Counted from the first letter of the stretch, positions 1 to 12,860 are shown. The stretch is DNA of 64,000 bases from Taxillus chinensis (GCA_023512835.1 CM042085.1:43875189-43939188), one strand, 5' to 3'. Notes: generated by a model from the letters alone, not told the origin. Made by a program: numbers and translations.

Positions 1-3000
1 TCTTTACTGACTTTGATTCGTCGATTTACGAGTCGAAAATCGACCGAATAACCAATCCAAACCTAAAGTTACTAGCCCTTTCATTTGCAATTGAAACAAA
101 TACGAGGTTCATCCGTTTTAACAATGGCTTTAACCTTATTTATCCATTATTAACAATTAGGGATTAGAGACAGTGCAGGTAACACCTTACTACGTGGGGT
201 ACATCCTCTTCCGTGAACCACTCACGACAGGTTTCTTTTAACCACTAATAAACCTCACTTTTTGCTTTTGATCGATCCTTTCGAAACACCAAATATTAAA
301 TAAATAGCAAAACAATACCTTAAGGTAGTATTCTTTTTATTTGTAAATGAAACATATCCTAGGTCCATCCACTCTAATAGAGGTTTTAGCCTCGTTTATT
401 CCTTAGTCATAATTGTGGATTAGACTCCGCTTGGGTAACACCTTACTACCGTGAATTACATTCCCCTATGTGAATAAAGTATAACATATGTCTTTTTAAC
501 TTTTAATAACTTTAGTTGTTTTTATCAATCCATTCGAGACGTTAGAAATTAATTATATAGCCAAGCCTAACGTGAAGACACTAGCCTTTTTATTTGTAAT
601 TAAGACAAAAAGTGGATTTATACATTTTGGCGGAGGTTGTAACCTCTTGTATTCCATATTGCTATGATATAATAGGCTCGATGTATAAAATAGGTCACCT
701 CCAAAGGGTTGTCACATTGGGCGAACCACGTACAACTTGTTTCCTTTGAATCTTTCGAGAAAAATTCTTTCGTTGTTCGATTCATCCATTCGGCTTGTCG
801 AAAATCAACTAAATAATCAACTCAAACCTAAAGTTACTAGCCTTTTCAGTTGTAGTTGAATCAAATCTTGGGTTCATCCCCTCTAATAGAGGTTTTAACG
901 TCGTTTATTCATTATTGATAATAGTGGATTAGACTTGGTGTGGGTAATAATACCTTACCTCGTGGAGTACGTCTCATTGTGTCAACTACGTACAACATGT
1001 GTCCTTTTGAACTTTAGAGAACATTACTTTTTGTTTTCGATTGATCCATTCGAGACACTAGAAATTAATTAAGTAGCATACCCTAACTTCAGGATGCTAG
1101 CTTTTTAGTTGAAACCGACACATAACAGTTCATCATTTCCTATAGAGGTTTATACCTCATTTATTCATTAGTCAAGATAGTGGATTACACTTCGCGTGGG
1201 AAACACCTCACTACTATGGATTATATGCCATTGTGTGAACCATGTACAATAAGTGTTTGTTTCACCTTTAACGATCATTACTTGTTTTTTAATCGATTGA
1301 TTCGATATGTTGGAAATTAATTAAATTGCCAACCCTAGTCTGAAGATTCTAGCCTTTTATTTGTAATTGAAATAAATAACGAATTTATCTACTTTGATGG
1401 AGGTCGTGACCTCTTGTATTCCTTACTACTACTAGTGGAGCAGACTCAGTATAGGAAATACCACACCTCCGTCCGTAGAGTACATCACCCTGGGCGAATA
1501 ACGTACGACTTGTATCCTCTTAATCTTTCATGAAAATTACTCTTTACTGACTTTGATTCGTCGATTTACTGAGTCGAAAATCGATCAATAACCAATCCAA
1601 ACCTAAAGTTACTAGCCCTTTCATTTGCAATTAAAACAAATACGAGGTTCATCCATTTTAACAGTGGCTTTAACCTTGTTTATCCATTATTAACAATTAG
1701 GGATTAGAGACAGTGCAGGTAACACCTTACTACCTGTGGGTACATCCTCTTCGTGAACCACTCACGACAGTGTTCTTTTAACCACTAATAAACCTCACTT
1801 TTTGCTTTTGATCGATCCTTTCGAAACACCAAATATTAAATAAATAGCAAAACAATACCTTAAGGTAGTATTCTTTTTATTTGTAAATGAAACATATCCT
1901 AGGTTCATCCACTCTAATAGAGGTTTTAGCCTCGTTTATTCCTTAGTCATAATTGTGGATTAGACTCCGCTTGGGTAACACCTTACTACTGTGAATTACA
2001 TTCCCTATGTGAATAAAGTATAACATATGTCTTTTTAACTTTTAATAACTTTAGTTGTTTTTATCAATCCATTCGAGACGTTAGAAATTTATTATATAGC
2101 CAAGCCTAACATGAAGACACTAGCCTTTTTATTTGTAATTTAGACAAAAAGTGGATTTATACATTTTGGCGGAGGTTCTAACCTCTTGTATTCCATATTG
2201 CTATGATATAATAGGCTCGATGTATAAAATAGGCCACCTCCAAAGGGTTGTCACATTGGGCGAACCACGTACAACTTGTTTCCTTTGAATCTTTCGAGAA
2301 AATTTCTTTCTGTTGTTCGATTCATCCATTCGGCTTGTCAGAAATCAACTAAATAATCAACTCAAACCTAAAGTTACTAGCCTTTTCAGTTGTAGTTGAA
2401 TCAAATCTTGGGTTCATCCCCTCTAATAGAGGTTTTAACGTCGTTTATTCATTATTGATAATAGTGGATTAGACTTGGTGTGGGTAATAATACCTTACCT
2501 CTGTGGAGTACGTCTCATTGTGTGAACTACGTACAACATGTGTCCTTTTGAACTTTAGCGAACATTACTTTTTGTTTTCGATTGATCCATTCGAGACACT
2601 AAAAATTAATTAAGTAGCGTACCCTAACTTCAGGATGCTAGCTTTTTATTTGAAACTGACACATAACGGTTCATCGTTTCCTATAGAGGTTTATACCTCG
2701 TTTATTCATTAGTCAAGATAGTGGATTACACTTCGCGTGGGAAACACCTCACTACTATGGATTATATGCCGTTGTGTGAACCATGTACAATATGTGTTTG
2801 TTTCACCTTTAACGATCATTACTTGTTTTTTAATCGATCGATTCGATTTGTTGGAAATTAATTAAATTGCCAACCCTAGTCCCAAGATTCTAGCCTTTTA
2901 TTTGTAATTGAAATAAATAACAATTTATCTACTTTGATGGAGGTCGTGACCTCTTGTATTCCTTACTACTACTAGTGGAGCAGACTCAGTATAGGAAATA

Positions 3001-4576
3001 CCACACCTCCGTAGAGTACATCACCCTGGGCGAATAACGTACGACTTGTATCCTCTTAATCTTTCATGAAAATTACTCTTTACAGACTTTGATTCGTCGA
3101 TTTAAAGAGTCGAAAATCGACCAATAACCAATCCAAACCTAAAGTTACTAGCCCTTTCATTTGCAATTGAAACAAATACGAGGTTCATCCATTTTAACAA
3201 TGGCTTTAACCTTGTTTATCCATTATTAACAATTAGGGATTAGAGACAGTGCCAGGTAACACCTTACTACGTAAGGGTACATCCTCTTCGTGAACCACTC
3301 ACGACAGTGTTCTTTTAACCACTAATAAACCTCACTTTTTGCTTTTGATCGATCCTTTCGAAACACCAAATATTAAATAAATAGCAAAACAATACCTTAA
3401 GGTAGTATTCTTTTTATTTGTAAATGAAACATATCCTAGGTTCATCCACTCTAATAGAGGTTTTAGCCTCGTGTATTCCTTAGTCATAATTGTGGATTAG
3501 ACTCCGCTTGGGTAACACCTTACTACTGTGAATTACATTCCATTATGTGAATCTCATATAACATATGACTTTTTAACCTTTAATAACTTCAGTTGTTTTT
3601 ATCGATCCATTCGAGACGTTCAAAATTAATTAGATAGCCAAGCCTAGCGTGAAGACACTAGCCTTTTTATTTGTAATTGAGACAAAAAGTGGATTTATAC
3701 ATTTTGGCGGAGGTTGTAACCTCTTGTATTCCATATTGCTATGATATAATAGGCTCGATGTATAAAATAGGTCACCTCCAAAGGGTTATCACATTGGGCG
3801 AACCACGTACAACTTGTTTCCTTTGAATCTTTCGAGAAAATTTCTTTCGTTGTTCGATTCATCCATTCGGCTTGTCGGAAATCAACTAAATAATCAACTC
3901 AAACCTAAAGTTACTAGCCTTTTCAGTTGTAGTTGAATCAAATCTTGGGTTCATCCCCTCTAATAGAGGTTTTAACGTCGTTTATTCATTATTGATAATA
4001 GTGGATTAGACTTGGTGTGGGTAATAATACCTTACCTCCGTGGAGTACGTCTCATTGTGTGAACTACGTACAACATGTGTCCTTTTGAACTTTAGCGAAC
4101 ATTACTTTTTGTTTTCGATTGATCCATTCGAGACACTAGAAATTAATTAAGTAGCGTACCCTAACTTCAGGATGCTAGCTTTTTATTTGAAACTGACACA
4201 TAACGGTTCATCGTTTCCTATAGACGTTTATACCTCGTTTATTCATTAGTCAAGATAGTGGATTACACTTCGCGTGGGAAACACCTCACTACTATGGATT
4301 ATATGCCATTGTGTGAACCATGTACAATATGTGTTTGTTTCACCTTTAACGATCATTACTTGTTTTTTAATCGATCGATTCGATATGTTGGAAATTAATT
4401 AAATTGCCAACCCTAGTCCGAAGATTCTAGCCTTTTATTTGTAATTGAAATAAATAACGAATTTATCTACTTTGATGGAGGTCGTGACCTCTTGTATTCC
4501 TTACTACTACTAGTGGAGCAGACTCAGTATAGGAAATACCACACCTCCGTAGAGTACATCACCCGGGGCGAATAAC
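1..4576. repeat. Tandem satellite array with six-monomer higher-order unit (about 1.54 kb)
   Basis: Three consecutive higher-order units start at 1, 1541 and 3077, each opening with tctttac followed by a shared tttgattcgtcgattta stretch. Within a unit, six diverged monomers of about 253-259 bp can be aligned on a conserved (t)cgat..atccattcgaga-type block near positions 12, 265, 518, 775, 1034 and 1290. Each monomer also repeats a gtggattagac...taacacc-ttactac block and an aggtt...cctcgttta block. Units are nearly identical to each other while monomers within a unit differ strongly, which is the definition of a higher-order repeat. There is no coding potential. Arrays of this type are typical of centromeric, pericentromeric or heterochromatic knob DNA; which applies here is not shown by the sequence. 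Confidence 0.93.
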
Positions 4577-6100
4577 TGATAACGTGCATTTTATGCCGTT
4601 ATTCTAGTGTTTATTTAGGATGTTTAAGAGCATGATTAGAGCCTTATTGCTACATATATCATATATATTTGCTCTAACCCCTAGAAAGATGCTAGTTGCA
4701 AATACATGCGTTTTTAAGCTGTTTTGGCAGGTTTTGGACCTCACTTTTGACATAGTAGATGGCCTCAAACAATTGGCATGCAAGAAGAAAAGTTGCTTAG
4801 AATGATGTCGTCTACACCGCCACGAAATTTCAGAGCATTTGGAGCTGATTTGGATCTGCACGTGAATTCACCCAATTCACGTACAAGTCTATTTTTGCCT
4901 CTCAGGCCTCTACAGGATGCAAGGAAGCTTGGGGAGAAGTTTGAGCTGATTTGGAGGTGCACGTGAATTCACCATATCACGTGCAAATTGGCGTGCAGAG
5001 ATATTTTTGGACCGATCCAATCGTTTTTCCATGCTGATCATTTGTTCCTAAAGGCCCAAGTCCAAATTGTGGGTGGAAGATAGAGTTTTTAATGTTTCGA
5101 GTGTTACTTATCAAAACTACGCCGTTTTGATAAGTGGGCTAGGTTACACACCTCAAAGCCCATCCAACCTCTATAAATACAGCATCCACGCCCTCTGCTA
5201 TGCATGCCTAACCCCCCTACACGTTTTAGAGAGAGAGAGAGAGAGGCTCCACGTCTTGGAGGCTGTCCTTGACCTAGGAGAGCAGCCGTCGCAGCTGTCG
5301 CAGCAGCCGTCGCGGATTTTGGAGCCTGGATTTGAAGCTTTGCTGTGCGTGTGATCAAGAAGAAGATGTTTAGCTTTTCTGCTATGGTTTTGCTTGTAAT
5401 CATGCGTGAGTAGTTCTTTTAATCTAGGGGAGCAATGTAGCCCCCTTGTTGCTTTGCTGTGTTTATGATTATTGGGTTTGGATGATTGAGTTTTGCATGT
5501 TTTATGAATCTGTTCTTAAATTCTATCTTTGGATGTACACCTTGGTATTCTTAGCCCTAGTCTGGGGCAGATTGAGATTCATAACTTATTTGTGATTGGT
5601 GTGATCATTATCCTTTTGCAAGTATGATTTATTGGCTTTGCATGTTTGTGTGTTTAGATGACCATTCTGGCATACAACTCTTAAAAGGACCTCAATGACC
5701 ATTTGTTGTCCTTGGCTTGTGTTTAGCATGTTTTCAATCAGACAACCCTAATACCATGAACCAGTAGAGATAACATAGGGAGGTGAAATTGTGACCCTAG
5801 ATGCTTTTAATCCTTGAATCTTAATCTTAAAATCAGTTTACTTTCTTTGTTTATTAAGAAAACCAAATAAAAATTAGATCTTTAGTTTAAAAAAAAGAAA
5901 ACTTTTTGCCAAGACATTTTATAGAACAAGAGTAATTGGGTGATTTGATTTGAGAACTAGAGAACTAGGCTAATCCCTGTGGGTTCGACCCCTTTCTTGC
6001 TGCTATTCTTTTAGTGCAAACTTAGGGAATTTATTATTTTGAAGAGAGATTTAACGACATTAGCTAGCTCTTTTAGAGAGGCTAAAAATCTTGTCTGTCA
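4577..6100 (+). mobile_element. Solo LTR of the Athila-like family inserted in the satellite
   Basis: A 1524-bp block begins TGATAACG and ends TGTCTGTCA, with TG...CA termini. It is flanked on both sides by the same 5 bp, ataac (4572-4576 and 6101-6105). Satellite sequence continues directly on both sides in register: the unit period is about 1538 bp once the insert is removed. The block matches the LTRs of the neighbouring elements along its length. No internal domain is present, so it is a solo LTR formed by LTR-LTR recombination of a former complete element. The short ORFs inside it are not genes. Confidence 0.95.
4857..5179 (+). promoter_or_regulatory. LTR U3 promoter region: CACGTG inverted repeats and TATA box
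   Basis: The region has G-box-like CACGTG cores arranged as inverted repeats (cacgtgaattcacccaattcacg near 4860, and a second cluster near 4960-4985). They lie upstream of a TATA motif, TATAAATA, at 5172-5179, followed by a (GA)n stretch. The layout matches an LTR promoter: U3 enhancer motifs, TATA, then transcribed R/U5. The right arm of the first palindrome reads ACGTAC here instead of ACGTGC, so this copy is slightly degraded. Function is inferred from motif layout only. Confidence 0.6.
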
Positions 6101-7049
6101 ATAACGTACGACTTGTATCCTCTTAATCTTTCATGAAAATTACTCTTTACAGCTTTGATTCGTCGATTTAAAGAGTCAGAAATCGACTGAATAACCAATC
6201 CAAACCTAAAGTTACTAGCCCTTTCATTTGCAATTGAAACAAATACGAGGTTCATCCATTTTAACAGTGGCTTTAACCTTGTTTATCCATTATTAACAAT
6301 TAGGGATTAGAGACAGTGCAGGTAACACCTTACTACTGTGGGGTACATCCTCTTCGGGAACCACTCACGACAGGTGTTCTTTTAACCACTAATAAACCTC
6401 ACTTTTTGCTTTTGATCGATCCTTTCGAAACACCAAATATTAAATAAATAGCAAAACAATACCTTAAGGTAGTATTCTTTTTATTTGTAAATGAAACATA
6501 TCCTAGGTTCATCCACTCTAATAGAGGTTTTAGCCTCGTTTATTCCTTAGTCATAATTGTGGATTAGACTCCGCTTGGGTAACACCTTACTACTGTGAAT
6601 TACATTTCCCTACGTGAATAAAGTATAACATATGTCTTTTTAACTTTTAATAACTTTAGTTGTTTTTATCAATCCATTCGAGACGTTAGAAATTAATTAT
6701 ATAGCCAAGCCTAACATGAAGACACTAGCCTTTTTATTTGTAATTTAGACAAAAAGTGGATTTATACATTTTGGCGGAGGTTCTAACCTCTTGTATTCCA
6801 TATTGCTATGATATAATAGGCTCGATGTATAAAATAGGCCACCTCCAAAGGGTTGTCACATTGGGCGAACCACGTACAACTTGTTTCCTTTGAATCTTTC
6901 GAGAAAATTTCTTTCTGTTGTTCGATTCATCCATTCGGCTTGTCAGAAATCAACTAAATAATCAACTCAAACCTAAAGTTACTAGCCTTTTCAGTTGTAG
7001 TTGAATCAAATCTTGGGTTCATCCCCTCTAATAGAGGTTTCAACGTCGT
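6101..7049. repeat. Satellite array, continuation after the solo LTR
   Basis: The same higher-order satellite resumes in phase right after the solo LTR. A fresh unit starts at 6144 and runs through monomers 1-3 into monomer 4, where it is cut at 7049 by the next LTR element. The last satellite bases are gtcgt (7045-7049), the presumed left target duplication of element E1. No further satellite is seen to the right in this window. Confidence 0.93.
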
Positions 7050-8557
7050 TGACAGACAAGATTTTTAGCCTCTCTAAAAGAGCTAGCTAATGTCGTTAAA
7101 TCTCTCTTCAAAATAATAAATTCCCTAAGTTTGCACTAAAAGAATAGCAGCAAGAAAGGGGTCGAACCCACAGGGATTAACCTAGTTCTCTAGTTCTCAA
7201 ATCAAATCACCCAATTACTCTTGTTCTATAAAATGTCTTGGCAAAAAGTTTTCTTTTTTAAACTAAAGATCTAATTTTTATTTGGTTTTCTAAATAAACA
7301 AAGAAAGTAAAGTGATTTTAGGATTAAGATTCAAGGATTAAAAGCATCTAGGGTCACAATTTCACCTCCCTATGTTATCTCTACTGGTTCATGGTATTAG
7401 GGTTGTCTGATTGAAAACATGCTAAACATAAGCCAAGGACAACAAATGGTCATTGAGGTCCTTTTAAGAGTTGTATGCCAGAATGGTCATCGAAACACAC
7501 AAACATGCAAAGCCAATAAATCATACTTGCAAAAGGATAATGATCACACCAATCACAAATAAGTTATGAATCTCAATCTGCCCCAGACTAGGGCTAAGAA
7601 TATCAAGGTGTACATCCAAAGATAGAATTAAGAACAGATTCATAAAACATGCAAAACTCAATCATCCAAACCCAAATATACATAAACACAGCAAAGTAAC
7701 AAGGGGGCTACATTGCTCCCCTAGATTAAAAGACTACTCACGCATGATTACAAGCAAAACCAAAGCAGAAAAGCTCAACATCTTCTTCTTGATCACGCGC
7801 ACAACAAAGCTTCAAATCCAGGCTCCAAAATCCGCGACGGCTGCTGCGACGGCAGCGACGGCTGCTCTCCTAGGTCAAGGAGCACCTCCAAGTCGTGGAG
7901 CCTCTCTCTCTCTCTAAAACGTGTAGGGGGGTTAGGCATGGCTAGCAAGGGGCGTGAAGCTCTTATTTATAGAGTTTGGATGAGCCTTGAGGTGTGTAAC
8001 CTAGCCCACTTATCAAAACGGCGTAGTTTTGATAAGTAACACTCGAAACATTAAAAACTCTATCTTCCACCCACAATTTGGACTTGGGCCTTCAGGAACA
8101 AATGATCAGCATGGAAAAACGATTGGATCGGTCCAAAAATATCTCTGCACGCCAATTTGCACGTGATATGGTGAATTCACGTGCACCTCCAAATCAGCTC
8201 AAACTTCTCCCCAAGCTTCCTTGCATCCTGTAGAGGCCTGAGAGGCAAAAATATGCTTGCACGTGAAATGGGTGAATTCACGTTCAGCTCCAAATGCTCT
8301 GAAATTTCTGTGGTAGGTAGATGACATCATTCTAAGAAACTTTTTGTTCTTGCACGCCAATTGTTTGAGGCCATATACTATGTCAAAAGTGAGGTCCAAA
8401 ATCTGCCAAAACAGACTTAAAAACGCATGTATTTGCAACTAGCATCTTCCTAGGGGTTAGAGCAAATATATATGATATATGAAGCAATAAGGCTCTAATC
8501 ATGCTCTTAAACATCCTAAATAAACACTAGAATAATGGCATAAAATGCACGTTATCA
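7050..8557 (-). mobile_element. Athila-like element E1: LTR (the 3' LTR in element orientation)
   Basis: The reverse complement starts TGATAACG and ends TCTGTCA, and matches the solo LTR at 4577-6100 throughout. It inserts in satellite at 7049/7050 and is followed by element-internal 3' sequence, so this is the 3' LTR of a minus-strand element. The TATA region and (GA)n are conserved. No partner LTR for E1 is found in the window. Confidence 0.92.
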
Positions 8558-9157
8558 AATACACCACACTTGAACCATTGCTTGTCCTCAAGCAAAAACA
8601 TACAAGCATGCAAAAATAAAATAAACACGCAGTCAAACGGAAGAAAAATGAAATAACAATCAAGGAGAATCATGGTTTCCTAAGCATGCAACTCTATCAT
8701 GATGAAATGGGAATTTAAGCATCAAAATGAGTCATAGCTTAGTTCATTCATGTCCATATCCCTAGTCCAACAACCATGCAATATCTCCACTTAAATTTCA
8801 GATATGAGCAAGCAATCCATGATAAAATAGCACCTAGTTTCCCTTTAAGTTCTTACCAAGGATAAGCAGCCTCACTCAAATATAGTAATTCTCAAGCCCA
8901 ATACCTATCAATGAACAATGGATGGAAAAACTCTATCTCTACACTCGCCATCAGCTATTGATTAAGTACTTGCCAAGCAATCATGAGAGTTCCCTATCGT
9001 GCTCATCAAAGAAAACACACTCTCTATTCTACTTAATTTGAACTCACACGCTAGTCTAAACTCAATAAACTCACACTCTAGTCTAAACTCAATAAACTCA
9101 CACTCTAGTCTAAACTCAATAAACTCACACTCTATTCTACTAACTGATAAAACAAGA
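8558..9157 (-). mobile_element. E1 internal 3' non-coding fragment
   Basis: This stretch matches the internal region next to the LTR in E2 (10656 onward) and E3 (18498 onward), and E4 upstream of 32268 on the other strand. It includes the conserved tgaggacaag motif just inside the LTR. It ends abruptly at 9157 where E2 inserts, with caaga (9153-9157) as the presumed left target duplication. It is untranslated; an 85-aa ORF here is only a readout of the local minisatellite. Confidence 0.88.
9040..9142. repeat. 27-bp minisatellite in the Athila 3' non-coding region
   Basis: A 27-bp unit (core tagtctaaactcaataaac plus tcacactc) is repeated about four times. The same array is shorter in E2 (about 11140-11210), reduced in E3 near 18980 and in E4 near 31740-31800. 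It translates into a spurious repetitive peptide. Copy number differs between element copies. Confidence 0.85.
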
Positions 9158-10655
9158 TGACAGACAAGATTTTTAGCCTCTCTAAAAGAGCTAGCTAATG
9201 TCGTTAAATCCCTCTTCAAAATAATAAATTCCCTAAGTTTGCACTAAAAGAATAGCAGCAAGAAAGGGGTCGAACCCACAGGGATTAACCTAGTTCTCTA
9301 GTTCTCAAATCAAATCACCCAATTACTCTTGTTTTATAAAATGTCTTAGCAAAAAGTTTTCTTTTTTAAACTAAAGATCTAATTTTTATGTGGTTTTCTG
9401 AATAAACAAAGAAAGTAAACTAATTTTAGGATTAAGATTCAAGGATTAAAAGCATCTAGGGTCACAATTTCACCTCCCTATGTTATCTCTACTGGTTCAT
9501 GGTATTAGGGTTGTCTGATTGAAAACATGCTAAACACAAGCCAAGGACAACAAATGGTCATTGAGGTCCTTTTAAGAGTTGTATGCCAGAATGGTCATCT
9601 AAACACACAAACATGCAAAGCCAATAAATCATACTTGCAAAAGGATAATGATCACACCAATTACAAATAAGTTATGAATCTCAATCTGCCCCAGACTAGG
9701 GCTAAGAATATCAAGGTGTACATCCAAAGATAGAATTAAGAACAGATTCATAAAACATGCAAAACTCAATCATCCAAACCCAAATATTCATAAACATAGC
9801 AAAGCAACAAGGGGGCTACATTGCTCCCCTAGATTAAAAGAACTACTCACGCATGATTACAAGCAAACACAAAGCAGAAAAGCTCAACATCTTCTTCTTG
9901 ATCACGCGCACAGCAAAGCTTCAAATCCAAGCTCCAAAATCCGTGACGGCTGCTGCGACGGCTGCTCTCCTAGGTCAAGGAGCACCTCCAAGTCGTGGAG
10001 CCTCTCTCTCTCTCTAAAACGTGTAGGGGGTCTAGGCCTGGCTAGCAAGGGGCGTGGAGCTCTTATTTATAGAGTTTGGATGGGCCTTGAGGTGTGTACC
10101 CTAGCCCACTTATCAAAACGGCGTAGTTTTGATAAGTAACACTCGAAACATTAAAAACTCTATCTTCCATCCACAATTTGGACTTGGGCCTTTAGGAACA
10201 AATGATCAGCATGGAAAAACGATTGGATCGGTCCAAAAATATCTCTGCACGCCAATTTGCACGTGATATGGTGAATTCACGTGCACCTCCAAATCAGCTC
10301 AAACTTCACCCCAAGCTTCCTTGCATCCTGTAGAGGCCTGAGAGGCAAAAATAGGCTTGCACGTGAGTTGGGTGAATTCACGTTCAGCTCCAAATGCTCT
10401 GAAATTTCTATGGTAGGTAGATGACATCATTCTAAGAAACTTTTGTTCTTGCACGCAAATTGTTTGAGGCCATCTACTATGTCAAAAGTGAGGTCCAAAA
10501 TCTGCCAAAACAGCTTAAAAACGCATGTATTTGCAAATAGTATCTTCCTAGGGGTTAGAGCAAATATATATGATATATGAAGCAATAAGGCTCTAATCAT
10601 GCTCTTAAACATCCTAAATAAACACTAGAATAACGGCATAAAATGCACGTTATCA
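9158..10655 (-). mobile_element. Athila-like element E2: LTR (3' LTR in element orientation)
   Basis: The 1498-bp LTR has the same TG...CA termini and sequence as the other copies. It inserts into the 3' non-coding part of E1. The element-internal sequence of E2 follows rightward from 10656. The right-hand LTR of E2 is not present in the window. Confidence 0.92.
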
Positions 10656-12239
10656 AATACACCACACTTGAACCATTGCTTGTCCTCAAGCAAAAACATA
10701 CAAGTAGACTAAAATAAAATAAACACGCAGTCAAACGAAAGAAAAATAAAATAACAATCAAGGAGAATCATGGTTTCCTAAGCATGCAACTCTATCATGA
10801 TGAAATGGGAATTTAAGCATCAAAATGCGTCATAACTTAGTTCATTCATGTCCATATCCCTAGTCCAACAACCATGCAATATCTCCACTTAAATTTCAGA
10901 TATGAGCAAGCAATCCATGATAAAATAGCACCTAGTTTCCCTTTAAGTTCTTACCAAGGATAAGCAGCCTCACTCAAATATAATAATTCTCAAGCCCAAT
11001 ACCTATCAATGAACGATGGATGGAAAACTCTATCTCTACACTCGCCATCAGCTATTGATTAAGTACTTGCCAAGCAATCATGAGAGTTCCCTATTGTGCT
11101 CATCAAAGAAAACACACCCTCTATTTTACTTTATTTGAACTCACACGCTAGTCTAAACTCAATAAACTCACACTCTAGTCTAAACTCAATAAACTCACAC
11201 TCTATTCTAATAACTAATAAAACAAAACCATGAGCTAAAGAATTGAGCTCAACACTCTCAAAACAAAACATAATTCAGCCAATGTGGCTTTTATTCTGAA
11301 TCTTTCTTTTTTTTTTTTTTCTCTTTTTTTTTTTTTTTTTAAGTAATAACCTTACAAGGTTGCATTTTATGCTCTCCCTTGATGGATTATTCACTCTTTT
11401 TTTTTTACTCACATAACACATAAATAAGACTGATTTTTCTAATGCAAACCCCTTGCCATTTTGCTACATAAGGAGAGACAGAAATTCATTGATGTTTCAC
11501 ATCCCATTTTCCAATTAAGTGATGGCTTTTTTTTACATTCGTGCATCACAGCCTTTTCCAATACTATCTCAAAATAAAGAAAAGAATGCAAAGACAGTCA
11601 CAATGACTTAGAGGTCTTGCATCCTAACTCCACACACCAAACACTGAGCACTAATAAGTAATCACATGCTTACTTGACTCCTACCATTAAATAACCAATG
11701 TTGAATGCAAGAAGAGTATCAAATCAGACTATTACCCATACCCTAAATGTCACTCAAGGGCTAAAAAGAAGCTGTTCTCATTTTGCATTTCTTTTTCACT
11801 CAACTTTAAGGGTTACTTAGGTCTATCATAGCATTTCATGCTCAGCTAATATTCAAAACTCAGCTCCAAAAAATGGTGATATCATTCAAGAGATATAGAC
11901 ATGATTAAACCAATTCAGAGCACATGTTAACTACTTTAACACCCTTATCACAACATGATACTAATGTGGCCCAAAAAATTAAATTTTAAGCCAAAATTGC
12001 ATACTTAATATCCAAGTCTCCACAAGCAAATCATTCAAGCAAACAACTCAAACAATCATGCAACTAAAAACAGTTTTTTTTTTTTTTTTTTTGCAAATAA
12101 ATAAAACATGCAATCACAACATAAAAGACAAGCAAGTGGCTCAAGTCACTCCCCATACACCACACTTAAAATATGCTATGTCCGCATGGCATAAAAGAAG
12201 GAGTAGGAAAAACACTTACCCCTGGTTTGGCACACTGTA
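10656..12239 (-). mobile_element. E2 3' non-coding region
   Basis: About 1.6 kb lies between the accessory ORF and the 3' LTR. It matches E3 18498-20034 and E4 30760-32267. It contains the 27-bp minisatellite (about 11140-11210), long poly-T tracts (about 11306-11340, 11396-11406 and 12073-12092, element-strand poly-A) and no credible ORF. Long non-coding 3' regions are common in Athila-type elements. Confidence 0.85.
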
Positions 12240-12860
12240 ATAGTAGATGACATTGGCCACCATTCGTCGCACCTGAGCCACAAAGTCAACCGACGTCTCG
12301 CCGCGCACTTCCCAATTTTCCTTCCCTTGCAATACCCATCATGTAGTAGCAAACAAAGATCCCACAGCTGAATTGGTCAGGCTGTTGGGGAATTTGCATT
12401 TCATTGTAGTGAATAAGAGGGTGCTTGTCCGCCAACAAGCCTTCTTTGATCATTGCTACTTTCATGCGTTTGATGAACCCATGCACTAACTGTCTTTTCT
12501 GTCTAGCAAACCCTTCGCCTTGGCTTGGATCATATAGCACAGCATGGCCTACATCCAGATTCACACGGACAAGTACATAGTGGCGGTCAATGTGCACCGG
12601 AATCAGCACCTCATGCATACCATGCCAAGGGCGGTGCCCTTCATTCTCTCCATTAATGCGTTGGCGCCACACCTCTTCGGACAAGGGTTGATTGAAAAGC
12701 TCACACAAGCATGATGGAAGTGTACCCAGCTAAGGGGTAATTATGAGGCTCGGCCTCCACTACATACCGCATGGTCTGCAGAAGAGGTCTATCTCGTCGG
12801 CATAGAGATATTCATTCTCTGAGATCCTCTTCAAGCTAAAAGGAGTGAAGATATCATTAT
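12240..12860 (-). pseudogene. E2 accessory ORF, C-terminal part: Ulp1/C48 cysteine-protease-like domain
   Basis: An open stretch at 12708-12286 encodes 140 aa. It carries the layout of the Ulp1/SENP (C48) catalytic core: a His in DRHYVLV, an Asp in VLYDPSQ, then Gln and Cys in QPDQFSCGIFVCYYM with Gln six residues before Cys. The flanking aromatic residues fit the family. Sequence upstream to about 12860 (YLYADEIDLF-like) belongs to the same ORF in a shifted frame. C48 enzymes remove SUMO or related modifiers, and C48-like domains are known in several plant transposons. Activity is not shown; the family call rests on motif order only. The C-terminus is disturbed after MMGI relative to E3, which keeps the frame there. 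Confidence 0.72.

Noticed and set aside
4604..5403. Several short ORFs inside the solo LTR, and their equivalents in every LTR copy
   Set aside because: They lie in LTR promoter and leader sequence, occur in both strands and have no recognised domain.
1..7049. Possible CRISPR-like or phage repeat array
   Set aside because: Repeat units are about 257 bp in 1.54-kb blocks without short spacers, in plant nuclear DNA; it is a satellite.
8962..9219. 85-aa minus-strand ORF with repeated CEFIEFRL units
   Set aside because: It is the readout of the 27-bp minisatellite and crosses the E1/E2 junction.
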